From Spirometra erinaceieuropaei (Eukaryota; Platyhelminthes; Cestoda; Diphyllobothriidea; Diphyllobothriidae): 64,000 nucleotides of DNA. Made by a program: the position numbers and the translations under genes. Where the stretch lies: assembly GCA_902702965.1 (NCBI GenBank), contig CACRXP010000010.1:1716975-1780974 (forward strand), read 5' to 3'. The notes below the pieces were generated by a model. That model did no database searches, was not told the DNA's origin, and was given only the letters and a program-made list of their open reading frames with translations. Of this stretch, positions 26,601 through 35,618 are shown piece after piece. How positions within the stretch are numbered: the first letter of the stretch is position 1; each line of letters starts with the position of its first letter.

Positions 26601-29600
26601 TTGCGTCTGTTTGCGTTCGGACCCGGAAGGCTATCTCCTGGGTTTGCGTTCGCCGCCGGTTGTCCCCCGGTTTCGTCCGTTCCCGGTGCCTGTCTATGCC
26701 CGTCCACGTTCCCGCTTGGTCCGGGTTTGATTACTGCCGTCTCTGGCCTGACGACTCGTCGGTAGCCCTGCCGATTGAACTTCACCCGTAGGGCTTGGTA
26801 GGCAGCCGGCAGAGTTACGCATCGGTTGATTGAGTTAGTTGTGGTGTGCCAGGCTTCGAGCGTCTCCCTGACCGTTTGATCGCTCCCTTAGCCCAAGACT
26901 TCGGCGTCTTGGAAGGCGAAGGCGTGGCCAAAAGCTGCGCAATGTTCTGCCACTAACGAGAGCTGATCCATTCTTCGTACCGCTCTTGCGTGCTCGTCCA
27001 TGCGGGTCTGCAATCTCTTCCCGGTTTCTCCAACGTAGTTTGCCTCGCAGGAACTACACGGGATCCGGTAGACGACGTTGGCAGTTTCGCCTCGTCGCAG
27101 AGGCGTTTTTGGTCTCATGATCGAACGTCTAATTGTCGCTTCAGGTTTGTGGGCGATGCCGATACCCAATGGTTGCAAGATACGAGCAACTGCCTCGGAA
27201 ACGTTCGCAATATATGGCAGCGCTCGTCAGACTTTCGGCTGATTTGCCGTTGACTTTACGGTTGGTCTGGACAGTCTGCTGCGTTCCATAAAGCTGCGGG
27301 GGTAACCGTTGGAGGTGAACATCCGCCGTAGATAGTGGAGTTCGGCTACCTTGTCGGTCGGTTCGCTGCAGTGAGTGTCAACTCTCCTGTAGAGAGATCG
27401 AACACAGTTTCGTTTGTGACACAGCGGGTGATTGCTGTGGTAGGACAGGATTTGGCGAGTGTTAGTGGCCTTCCTGTAGACCGTGGTCTTCAGGCTCCCG
27501 TTGACCTTGCGATGGGCCAGAACGTCTAGAAACGCGATCTCATTGTTCTCTGTCTCCATGGTGAATTGAATATCGGGAAGAACAGAGTTCAGTAGCGCGT
27601 GGAAATTCGAGACCATTTCCCGTTTGAGAACGACGAAAGTGTCGTCCACATACCGCGCCCAAAATTTTGGCTTATATGTTGCGAACAACAACGTCTCCAA
27701 CTTTTGAAGAACAACTTCAGCGATGAAACCGGATAGTGGTGAGCCCATCGGCGTACCTTTGATTTGTTCGTACACAGAATGGTATTACCGACAAAGACAA
27801 GGGAGACTGGAATGACCATTTCTGGCTTATTAGCCGTCGTCAGCCAGCCATACCCAAGCCCGAAGTGTGGAACACCCGAGCCTCGAACTAGCGACTTGTT
27901 GGTTTAGAAGTCCACGTCTCTACCCACCGGGCCACGAGCCCGTTGCCTTGTCGGTTTTCGATCGGGAATATACAATGGTGGGGGGCGCTCACCGATCGTT
28001 CATACGGAACTCACTCGTTCCGTTGTGCCTTAAGGGCTCTCACTCGAGCCCAACCATCTTGGGCATGGCTGGCTGATGACGGCTAATAAGCCAGAAATGG
28101 CCATTCCAGTCTCCCTTGTCTTTGTCGGTAGTATCATTCTGCCTATATATCATGCGCCGCTGCGCGGCTGCTGGTTGGGCTCGAGAGAGAGCCCTTAATG
28201 CACAACGGAACGAGTGAGTTCCGTATGAACGATCGGTGAGCGCCCCCTACCACTGTATATTCCCGATCGAAAACCGACAAGGCAACGGGCTCGTGGCCCG
28301 GTGAGTAGAGGCGTTGACTTCTAAACCAACAGGTCGCGAGTTCGAGGCTCGGGTGTTCCACACTTCGGGCTTGGGTATGGTTGGCTGACGACGGCTAATA
28401 AGCCAGAAATGGCCATTCCAGTCTCCCTTGTCTTTGTCGGTAATGTTATTCTGCCTATATATATATATATCAGCAAGGAGGGACGACAGAGAATGCGGTG
28501 TGCGCCCATTCCTGATTGATATATATATATATATACGTCTCTTTTTTGTAAAATGGGTTTCGTGTTAAATAAAAGGTGCGAAATTTACGAACTGAAGCAT
28601 TATCGCGCGTTTTAGGTGTTATGTCATTCTGTGGACGATTTGTGTGAGAAATGAAGTTATTCCAGGATTGTTCACTAACCTCAAACAATTGGCTGTGCAT
28701 GTCGCATGTGTGTGCAAGGGAGTTTTTCGCACCAAAAATACTTGGGGTAGATGATCTTCACAAGATAACCAAAGCAGCGCCTAGTGTTGGTTTCAGTTTT
28801 CGCAATGCGAACTACGCTGAATACTGACGGCTGCGGATAATAGAAGGGCTCGTCACGAGCTACGTCGTAACAGGCCCTGAAAACAGCCTCGACTATTGGA
28901 TCACCGACATCCTCGGTGAATCAGATGGTCATACTTCCATTTAGGTATAATAAGGGATTGCTCTAACTGATCGACAACGATCGACTGCCACGGGACACGG
29001 TATTTTCCTCCATACCACGTAGAAAGCACCGGTTCACGTCCCATAGGCGGACAAAAGAATGATAAACACGAAGGGTGTCGATAGTTTGGGCTCTATAGGA
29101 ACTGCTATCGTCCGTACGAATATAGGTAGTTATGCAACTGTGTCACGGAGTTTTGTCGTCTGAAAACAACGGCCAATCATGGAACGTTTGACTACCAGTG
29201 TATCTGGCAGCAGTGAAGTAGATCAGCGTGTTTTTGGATCTTCTTTCAAAAATAGATTTCCCGTCAATCCAGTTGGCTTCAGCTGACGTCCACCTCCTAA
29301 AATGCTCACTCGCAAAATCGATAATTGGGAAAGTTTTTTCTACTCGGAAGAAGGTGTGCCGCTCAGAATAATGCGAAAAGGCTTGTCTTCTACGTACGCA
29401 GGAAGTCCTAGAAGAGACCGTTGAAAAGATCAGTATCTTACGTAATGTATTTTAGTTGAAATTACCGTCCCTGTCGCTTTATTGTGGCACCGTCATACAC
29501 GCACAGAAAGTTAGCTTCTCATACTTCTACGAAACCTGCCTCTTTTTGTATCAATTACATATTGCCTGTCTTCATGTGTGCGTGTGTGCGTTCATCAGAT

Positions 29601-32600
29601 CAAAGGCCGCTATCCCGTCTTCTTCTGCCTCCCGTACAAGGCGTACGCCATCCTGCCAGTTGGGCAGCCCCACCTAATGCCCAATTGGCCAGCCGTCAGG
29701 CCGCGTGCCGTCTGGCAGGCCATGGAGAAGATGCGTCCCTACCATACACTCCTTCTCACCACCCAGAGGGAGGAACTCTTGTCCTCATTTCTACCGCCCG
29801 ACGCGAACCGCTCTCTCGCGAGGTTAGATATGCCAGTTTCTTGTGCTTATGCAACTTTGATGGCCTTTCTAGGATTGCCATAGCACATGAGCATTCACGT
29901 ACAGGAAGATATTACAGCCGTAAGCAAGTTTGTGTTACTTTCAGCCACCCCGAAATGGTTGCACAACCTCCAACCCTATTCTACCCTCAGAGACGTGCCA
30001 ATTTATTAGATGAAAATCATGTTTCAGCTTCGGAAATACCGATTCACTGGTAGTGGGACGCTCATCGATCGTGTTTACGGAACTCGCTCGTCCCGTTGTG
30101 CCTTAGGGCTCTCTCTCGACGTTGGGTATGACTGGCCGACGATGGCTAATAAGCCAGAAATGGCCATCCCAGTCTCCCTTGCCTTTGTCGGTAATGTCAT
30201 TCCGCGTATATCATGCGGCACTGTGCGGCTCGAGAGTGCATTCTAAGGCACAACGGGGTGAGTGAATTCCATAACACGATCGGTGAGCGCTCCTCTCCCA
30301 TTGTATATTCTCGATCGCAACCGACAGGACAACAAGCCCGTGGCTCAGTGGTTAGAGGCGTTGGACTTCTAACCAACAGGTCGCGGGATCGAGCCCCAGG
30401 TTTCCACACTTCGGAGATGGGTATGATTGGCTGACGACAGATATTAAGCCAGAAATGGCCATTCCAGTCTCCCTTGTCTTTGTCGGTAAGGTTACTCTGC
30501 CTATACCAATTCACGTTTGAGTATACATGAATAACAGGAGCGCAGCCCAGATCTTTTTTTGATGGTATCCACCCGTTAACGCACAAAAGAAGCTGTCGGG
30601 GTCTGTGTGTGTGCGAGCATACCCACGCTCCCAGGCGGCGAAGATGAGGAAGGCCCACCACCAGTGCGACCACTCCAGAAGAAACTCTATCTGGGACACT
30701 CCACGACCAGTTGTCTGCAACCCTACTGGAACTTAGAATATGGTAGTCTCTAATACAACTCTGTATTACGTTGCATCAGAGATTCCTCCGAGGGCAAAAA
30801 GCAAGCATCGGCGGCCTCAAGATTGGTGCCACACATCGACATATGCTGGCGATGCACAGCTGATTCATGCGCCCAAAGGTTCAGCTAGACTCAACCTGGC
30901 AGTTTGATGTTGTTTGTCGTATTCTGTGCGCTGCCCACCGCTGTAATCACAGAAGACAAGTTGAACAAAGCCTCGAGGCTACATTGCTCATGAAGAGACG
31001 ATCTTAGTTGTCGACTATTTGCAGACCGGAATGAAATCATAATTTTAATTTTGCGATTCAATAATTTAACTAGGAAGAGCTTATCGCCATTGGGGGCCGC
31101 AGTCCTGAATCAATTAGGAGACTCCTCCAGCTCCCTCCCTCCCTCGGCAGCCAGACCCTACGCCACCAGCCTAAATTAATAAAACCGACCACGGGATTGG
31201 AAACTATCACTGACGCGGACGCAGCCTGTCGTAGGAACGCGAGGCTGCCACCAAAATAATCCAACATTTCCTAAACGATTAAATTTTTTCTGAACACTTC
31301 AAGCCGAGCTAAGATCGCATCCGCTTACCAGTTTTCTTCGCTTGTTTAGTTATGTCTCTCACGTCCGGTCGACCTGTAACAGCTATTGATCTTACTGCAG
31401 CTTCATCAAAGAGCTGTCACCAACGGTCGGGCTAAATGATCTCTCCGTCGGGATGCACTCACAAGGTCACTGTCTGCGCCTGGCCCTCTGGTTGGTGTAC
31501 AATGGTCACGCGATAATAGCCTACCCTGTTGCTGGAAATAACTCCTACACCCTTGCACCCCTCTCCCATCTCTGGTTACAGCCCCAGCTTCTGCTGGAAT
31601 TCGCGGAACGTTTCCCGCACTTGAATCTAGCACAGGTAAGGCTCCCCTGTGGCGAAATACAATTGTTTATTCTAACATTTGTATCTACTTGTTCATAAAT
31701 AAGTAGGCGAGAATAAACAGAATAGTTCCTAACCGTAGTGATGTCCGCTGCTGTGAGCAGGAAATTACTCCTCATCATGCTATTGACCCTGGGGAAGTCC
31801 AGCTGGAATGCAGGGCAAAAGGTTCCACTATCGTTCAAAAATCTGGTTAAGAAGCATCTCATCGGATTGTGACTGTGTGGAGGGCTTGATGGAGGAGTTG
31901 TTTTCACAATTCACGGATTCGAACGGGAGTCTCCATGAACCCTTCCAACACAGAAGTTTAGTTCTAGGGCTGTGCCGGGCGACGAAAAATGAATCCACCT
32001 TGGCTATTGTACAACATTGGCCATGTTGTAGTGCTGTTATGACTGTTTATCTGATTATGTGCCTGATTTCTCTCATCAGTGCTCACCCACGCTTGAAGGT
32101 ATTATTTTTGCGTGGTCCGTAACATCCTACTCTTCAGAGCCAAATGGCGGCCTATTTCACAACTAATCTTTGCTGAATGCACGTTCACCATTCACCACCT
32201 GTACACACACTAAATATTCCGCAATTAGGCCAGCAGTCGGACCCCATCTTCACAGGGTTCCTGCTGTCCCTGATTGTAATTCTGTGGATGTGACCGTCTT
32301 TGTGTCCGGAAACTGGGCCGATGGTCAAGGCCTCTTGCAATTTTAATTGGAATAAAAATACATCTTTTGTGATGGCAAGAGAAACAGTCACGCGGACCTT
32401 AAATCTCTCGGCGCGTACATCATGTACCTTGGTAAACATCTGAAACCGGAGGGTTTATTCACACCGCGTCGTAAACTACTCAGAGCTGTGTCGCCCTTGG
32501 CGGCGACGTGGTCAAGGTCGTCTGCCTAACGGGACGCTTAAGGCTTGCTAACCAGGCTTGGTGATTCTTCCACTGGCCTGTCAAACCCTGTTTGTGAATC

Positions 32601-34951
32601 TCAATGGGCGTGGAGTGAATGTAAACGGAACCTGAGAAGATGATGATGAGATCGCCGGAAAAAAAGGTGTTTATTGTCCTAACGTTTCGGATTCTCACTC
32701 GGATCCATCTTCAGAGACAGTTGAAGACAAAGACGACGTATGTACTGTGACAACCATTACCGTCTGTGTATATCGGGTGATTATCCCACTTCGAGACTGA
32801 GCGCAGTCAGCACCAATAGCAGAAACGATTACAGAAAAGTACTTGGAAAAATAACAGACATGCCGTGGCAGTGGACGGAGATGTCCACCATGAGGTTCAG
32901 GATCTACAAGAATGCTCATTCTATCCCGAAGCCGGCAACAAAGCCCAAATACCGCCAAGGCACCACTCAACTGACTTTTGCGCCGGTTGGAGAGCTACAC
33001 TGTAAACCTTTAGATTCAAGTTTTATAAGGTCGGTGCCTTCGAAACGTATAGGGGCGAAAGATGATGATGCCGTGTTCAGGCTCACTTATAAACCACCTG
33101 TCTACAGACAGTCTGGCACGACAAACCTTCGACCAACTGCGACTAAGTAGCTCATTGTCCGACTGCACAGCAGTGCTAACATTGGCTTCTCCTCGGCGTA
33201 ACCAGAGAGTCAGAAAGCCAAGTGGCTTTAGTGAGCCTTGGGGGTGCACAAGACAAGCAGCCCAGAGGAGTTGGATGTTTCTAAGTTAGCGTCAACACGA
33301 AGAGCTCAGGACAGGGCATAAACATGTACAGACCCCGGACAAGTGCGCCAAAAGAGATACTAGTGCGAAATCTCTCATAAAAAGACAAAAGCAAACGTGC
33401 AACGGTGAAATGTACTGTCAGTTAAAAGGCAGAGCAAGGTGTGGCCTATTCAGAAGAGGCTGGGAATCGGAATTGGGTCCGATATGGCGGAAGCAATAAT
33501 GCTATGTGAGTGCTTACTTCAAAGACCTGCAGACGTTCAATGTCCTCTATAAGGAAAACCGATAAAATGGGAAGGCCAAAAAATACACGCCTGGAGATTT
33601 CCGCCGAAGTCTCCACCGACAAAGCCACACGACAAAAACCACCAGCCTCACCTCTACTCCTCGTATCCAATGACATACACTGCACCCGGAAAACTGTTTA
33701 ATCTATCTTAGCACCACAAGACTACGTCAAAGTCTTAGAGAATGTTCGATATTTGTCAAAGACGGAAGATCTGAACGTGCACCATAAATTGACTTTCTTT
33801 CCGTGCTGGAGAGAGGATTCGTCTCAGTCGCCTCTGCTGCTGTCTGGAGGAGAGCGCTCTACGTACCGAGCCGATTTTCGGTCAAAGCTTAGCGGGGAAG
33901 ACCGGCTGCCGCAAAGTAGGGAGGCGGCCTCCACACAGTTACTTCTCCAAGTCTCATTGCTCAAACCAGTTGTCTCTATAATGGGTGTAATAAGTCTCTA
34001 GGTAAGTTGGAAGTAAACTTCAGGGGACAGCGACGGTGGTTGCCGCCCTGAGTGTCCGTGTCTTAGTTATTCGCTCCGACGCAGCTGGTCTCTAGGTTAT
34101 TTTTCAGTTTGGTCTATGTGCTTCCTGATCAAGTCTTCAAAAAACGGGCAGCTACAGCATTCATATTTATGCCACCCTTCAAACCAGTATAATAAACGCC
34201 TTTGGGGTCGCTTATTTTCTATTTCTAGGTCCTCTCCTCATTTGCTGACTTTCAAACATTAAAATCACACCTCTTCCCGGATACGGACTCCGATCAGCGT
34301 TCCTCAGACACTCGCAGCTATTTCTGGGAGAACATTGATATCGCTGAAAGCGTGGAACTCATCAGCTGGCTCCTGCGTCGACGCCTTATCATCCAGCTGC
34401 ACACCTACGTTATACCCGTCCTTTCTGTTGGCACCACCAATACCACTCCAGACGCAGGTCGTGAGACGGTTGCACATATCGAACCGGAGGTTCATGATGA
34501 GGACCTCAAGACCGGCGAGGTAGCCGGCTACGCGGAAGACAACGGCGGTGGGCATGCGGAGAGAGCTACGGGGGTGGCGACCGAGGAGAGTCATGTCCGA
34601 GAAGAGACTTGCCACCAGCAACAGTGCTCCAACGACATGACGGCACACTTCTTCGTCGAGACTCATCCCGACCTCACCGAGTCCCTACTGGAAGAGGCCC
34701 TGCCGAACCCCGCTGATAGACATGCGGTCATGACGCATTACCGCAACAGTGTCCGCGACCCAGCCCTACTCTGTCTGTTCCTACGCATTCTGCCCCAACT
34801 ACCGGCCCACTTAGAAGATCTCATTTTTGTGGAGAGTGTGGATCGAGAAACTCTCGTCCTCTGCATTGAAAACTTCTCTCCGTTCCTCACCACCACCCGT
34901 CTCCCCGATCCTGTCACCGCCTGCTTTGCTGGCATTGAGTGGCCATCGTGA
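15210..34951 (+). CDS. NPRL3: NPRL3, GATOR1 complex subunit (nitrogen permease regulator 3-like), 8 exons
   Basis: NPRL3 with NPRL2 and DEPDC5 forms GATOR1, the lysosomal GAP for RagA/B that restrains TORC1 when amino acids are low. Exons: 15210-15445, 15730-15784, 17775-18182, 22245?-22589 (crosses an N gap), 25196-25630, 29599-29822, 31401-31635 and 34229-34951. Phases join without a shift. Recognisable blocks, in order: SILLISSGAGGDRLLFWHPV (human [20 protein letters not shown]); NQTLTSFAIVFAL (longin-type core); YPVFFCLPYKAY; KMRPYHTLLLTTQ; WLVYNGHAIIAYPV; ISWLLRRRLIIQLHTYV; and LPDPVTACFAG at the end. The product is about 886 aa against 569 in human, the excess being Gly, Ala and Ser-rich linkers. 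The start is ATG 15210 or 15219 (better context); a pyrimidine tract and CAG at 15172-15180 suggest a 5' UTR exon. Only exon 4's left edge is uncertain. Confidence 0.93.
18879..19755. mobile_element. Long foldback (inverted-arm) element, copy 1
   Basis: The left arm (from about 18,879: AAATGTTGACCGGAAT, TTAGGAAGGATTACTTAAG) and the right arm (to about 19,755) are imperfect reverse complements, as in the better copy at 41,986-42,983. The centre has a local tandem of TCTAATTATGGAATT units at about 19,247-19,335. The right end is cut by a SINE-like fragment. No transposase is encoded. Confidence 0.55.
19855..19902. repeat. Perfect 21-bp hairpin
   Basis: GAAAGAAATAGGCTCTTTGG and its exact reverse complement flank a 6-base loop (19876-19881), giving 21 perfect base pairs. 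It lies in NPRL3 intron 3. Confidence 0.85.
20029..20044. repeat. (TA)n microsatellite
   Basis: An AT dinucleotide run immediately before a repeated GTAAAGGTATTATACCGTA word that recurs at 20,397. Confidence 0.8.
20654..20687. repeat. (TA)n microsatellite
   Basis: About 17 uninterrupted AT units. Confidence 0.9.
20761..20797 (-). ncRNA. Hammerhead-like core, divergent copy
   Basis: The minus strand gives CTGATGA, an arm AGCTGG, a GAAA loop, CCAGCT, then GAAA. The helix II arms are perfect for 6 bp, but the closing pairs and the expected GTC triplet (here TTA) are not canonical. It probably belongs to another Penelope-type subfamily and is likely inactive. Confidence 0.4.
20960..21260 (-). 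mobile_element. Penelope-type terminal (pLTR-like) fragment with hammerhead core
   Basis: On the minus strand the fragment runs through the hammerhead-like core (21050-21017) into AGGCTAATAAAGCTCT, CCCGGCGATCGTGT and a short TTC tract ending near 20,970. The same succession is seen at 26,167, 32,714 and 36,636. No reverse transcriptase remains here. Confidence 0.55.
21017..21050 (-). ncRNA. Hammerhead ribozyme-like core, best copy
   Basis: On the minus strand: CTGATGA, one T, helix II GGAGTC/GAATCC (one G·A mismatch), GAAA, then CGTC. This has the conserved C3-A9 and G12-A15 segments and a GUC triplet. Helix I can form between GTTT just upstream and AGGC just downstream, with an outer GCTT/AAGC helix after an internal loop. 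Helix III is minimal (ACGT), which in such ribozymes implies action as a dimer. Penelope-like elements are known to carry hammerheads in their terminal repeats. Confidence 0.65.
21700..21860 (+). repeat. Degraded tRNA-headed SINE-like copy
   Basis: It contains a B-box-like GAGTTCGAATCCC and, further on, the family tail (TTGGGTATGATT, ACCATCCCGGTCTTCC, CTTGTCCTTGTTG). Confidence 0.5.
21980..22150 (+). repeat. tRNA-headed SINE-like copy
   Basis: An A-box-like TGGCTCAATGATAAAGC and B-box-like GGGTTCGAATCTC precede TTGGGTATGATTGG and the tail GGTCATTCTAGTCTCCCTG. The hammerhead-like segment of the family is eroded in this copy. Confidence 0.6.
22252..22320. other. Assembly gap (69 N)
   Basis: A run of 69 N falls inside NPRL3 exon 4. 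On its left, CTTTTCAG at 22237-22244 could be the exon's acceptor, leaving GAGCGTA before the gap. Counting the gap at face value, 22245 is in frame with the open frame to the right, but the gap length may be only an estimate. Confidence 0.99.
22690..22970 (+). repeat. Dispersed GC-rich repeat unit in NPRL3 intron 4
   Basis: Matches the order of words in the 1,060-1,395 unit, including CTGCGCCCTCTCCCGCC, CTTGACAC and GAGCACATGGTGAACATAG. Confidence 0.6.
23237..23522. repeat. Inverted pair of tRNA-like repeat units
   Basis: The minus strand of 23249-23332 resembles a tRNA: A-box-like TAGCTCAAGTGGTTAGAGC and B-box-like GGGTTCTAATCCC, but no clean acceptor stem or 7-base anticodon loop. A second copy of the B-box end, CTTACTGCGTGGGTTCTAAT, lies on + at 23,463, and both ends share CAGTTGGGTCAATATG. 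This is a SINE-type repeat pair, not a working tRNA gene. Confidence 0.6.
25683..25815. repeat. Hairpin with 39-bp perfect arms
   Basis: Arms 25683-25721 and 25777-25815 are exact reverse complements (GCGTTTGACCCTCACTGTTG and onward), with further imperfect pairing inward. The hairpin begins 52 bases after the exon 5 donor of NPRL3. Confidence 0.9.
26134..26167 (-). ncRNA. Hammerhead-like core at the 3' end of the Penelope-like element
   Basis: The minus strand gives CCGATGA (U4 changed to C), T, helix II GGAAGC-TTGTCT-GCTTTC (six pairs including one G·T), GAAA, CGTC. Helix II differs in sequence from the 21,017 copy yet pairs, which argues for selection on structure. The CTGATGA change probably inactivates this copy. 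Confidence 0.6.
26270..27775 (-). pseudogene. Penelope-like RT / GIY-YIG endonuclease ORF with two stop codons
   Basis: The frame reads IKGTPMGSPLSGFIAEVVLQ and ARYVDDTFVV (RT motifs with the catalytic YVDD), then IAFLDVL. After a TGA at 27227-27229 the same frame goes on with LPYIANVSEAVARIL, the GIY-YIG block NVVYRIPCSSCEANYVGETG, and AEHCAAFGH. After a TAA at 26888-26890 it continues EAWHTTTNSINRCVTLPAAY. The tail contains a 34-residue segment repeated twice (DSDRTPQPDVNSG). Because the frame is preserved across both stops, decay is recent. The RT N-terminal half is missing. Confidence 0.85.
26406..26609. repeat. Tandem duplication, 102-bp unit, two copies
   Basis: Units start at 26406 and 26508 (CACCTGCCCGTAACCG…). 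The period is a multiple of three and doubles 34 codons of the Penelope-like ORF tail. Confidence 0.85.
27780..28050 (-). repeat. tRNA-headed SINE-like unit (minus), left arm of inverted pair
   Basis: Read on the minus strand: a GGCTCGTGGCCCGGTGGGTA A-box-like segment, a TTCGAGGCTCGGGTG B-box-like segment, TTGGGTATGGCTGG, the hammerhead-like segment at 27843-27805, and the tail CTTGTCTTTGTCGGTAAT. It abuts the truncated Penelope-like element at about 27,777. Confidence 0.7.
28055..28140 (+). repeat. Partial SINE-like tail
   Basis: Only the 3' part of the family: GGCTGATGACGGCTAATAAG, CCAGAAATGGCCATTCCAGT, the CTTGTCTTTGTCGGTAGT tail, and the start of an AT run. Confidence 0.7.
28180..28470 (+). 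repeat. tRNA-headed SINE-like unit (+), right arm of inverted pair
   Basis: Nearly the exact reverse complement of 27780-28050: TAAGGGCTCT-type start, GATCGGTGAGCGCC, the tRNA-like head, TTGGGTATGGTTGG, the hammerhead-like segment at 28385-28423, and an AT microsatellite tail. Two units head to head with a partial unit between them form an inverted repeat of about 0.67 kb. Confidence 0.7.
28681..28920 (-). other. Unassigned 79-codon open frame without early ATG
   Basis: Between a TGA (28921-28923) and a TGA (28681-28683) the minus strand is open and reads TEDVGDPIVEAVFRACYDVA, then PFYYPQPSVFSVVRI and CFGYLVKIIYPKYFW. Composition looks protein-like (amphipathic, few rare residues), but no family was recognised. 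It may be a retroelement remnant in NPRL3 intron 5. Confidence 0.3.
30050..30500 (+). repeat. tRNA-headed SINE-like copies, best preserved head
   Basis: Bases 30338-30402 look like a tRNA: A box TGGCTCAGTGGTTAGAGGC, an anticodon arm GTTGGACTTCTAACCAAC with TCT at the loop centre, and a B-box-like GGTCGCGGGATCGAGCCCC. This fits descent from an Arg(UCU)-type tRNA. Hammerhead-like segments occur at 30136-30174 and 30431-30469. Inverted words around 30,100 and 30,232-30,262 fold the two parts head to head. Confidence 0.65.
32650..33160 (-). mobile_element. Penelope-type terminal fragment with hammerhead-like core
   Basis: GATCGCCGGAAAAAAAGG, TTTATTGTCCTAACGTTTCGG and then the reversed core at 32681-32714 match the arrangement at 20,960. 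The sequence to the right has no reverse transcriptase frame; its extent is a guess. Confidence 0.45.
32681..32714 (-). ncRNA. Hammerhead-like core
   Basis: The minus strand gives CTGAAGA (allowed N7), T, helix II GGATCC/GAATCC with one mismatch, GAAA, then CGTT: a GUU triplet in place of GUC. The core is otherwise intact. Confidence 0.5.
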
Positions 34952-35130
34952 TAGTTGGTTGATTCCTAGTGTTAGGTCCAACGCAGACCTTTTGTCCTGT
35001 TGATTTCGGCGCATGATGTGCCGAACTGGCTACGTGGCCGGTTATCGCGCATTTCCAGAATGTGGAACAATGCTGCGGCTATGAGCTACAGCTCATAACA
35101 TGTTTAAGGCAATCGCGAAATGTGCTTTCA

Positions 35131-35136
35131 AATAAA
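35131..35136 (+). promoter_or_regulatory. Polyadenylation signal of NPRL3
   Basis: AATAAA lies 180 bases after the NPRL3 stop; further AT-rich sequence with AATAAA-like words follows up to about 35,175. Confidence 0.55.
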
Positions 35137-35618
35137 CAGATTTTTTTGAATTGAGTTTACCATAGTAATAAATGTAAAATATATTTCAGGATAATTTATA
35201 CCGTGAGACCACGACTTTGCATTACCGTTTTATCCAATATCCTAGCGATCATGCGATTTGGGGAATAATCCCGCACTTGTATATGAATCGCATGCGGGTG
35301 GGTTCACAGAACCGTATTAGTAACCAGGCCGAAATAGGCACAACAGTTTTGCTCTGGACGACCGCACGGCGACAAATGATAAAGAGTTGATTATAGTTAC
35401 CAGCAAAACACTTGAAACGTTGTTTTTGCCTTTTCAGCCAGTGATGACCCCAACCGCGGGTTCAGGTTAATAATGTCTATCGGACCAGAGGTCGCCATCC
35501 CTGTTTCTCCAGTTTTCATCCAAAAAAATTCAGCAGTGGCCCACAGTAACCATGCAATGTCGGTGAAACGGGCAAAAGATGACATGAGCACCAATTTACA
35601 ATCAACCGCAAGGACAAG

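Larger units (their letters stand above)
26100..27777 (-). mobile_element. 5'-truncated Penelope-like retroelement
   Basis: On the minus strand a single reading frame from 27775 to 26270 holds the end of a reverse transcriptase, a GIY-YIG nuclease and a C-terminal tail. A hammerhead-like core (26167-26134) and an AT/TTC-rich end follow. RT plus GIY-YIG with a terminal hammerhead is the Penelope-like architecture. The 5' side stops inside the RT, directly against a SINE-like unit in the same orientation. It lies in NPRL3 intron 5. Confidence 0.88.

Noticed and set aside
26222..26791. 189-codon + frame with Val/Arg-rich text
   Set aside because: It is the shadow of the Penelope-like ORF tail on the other strand.
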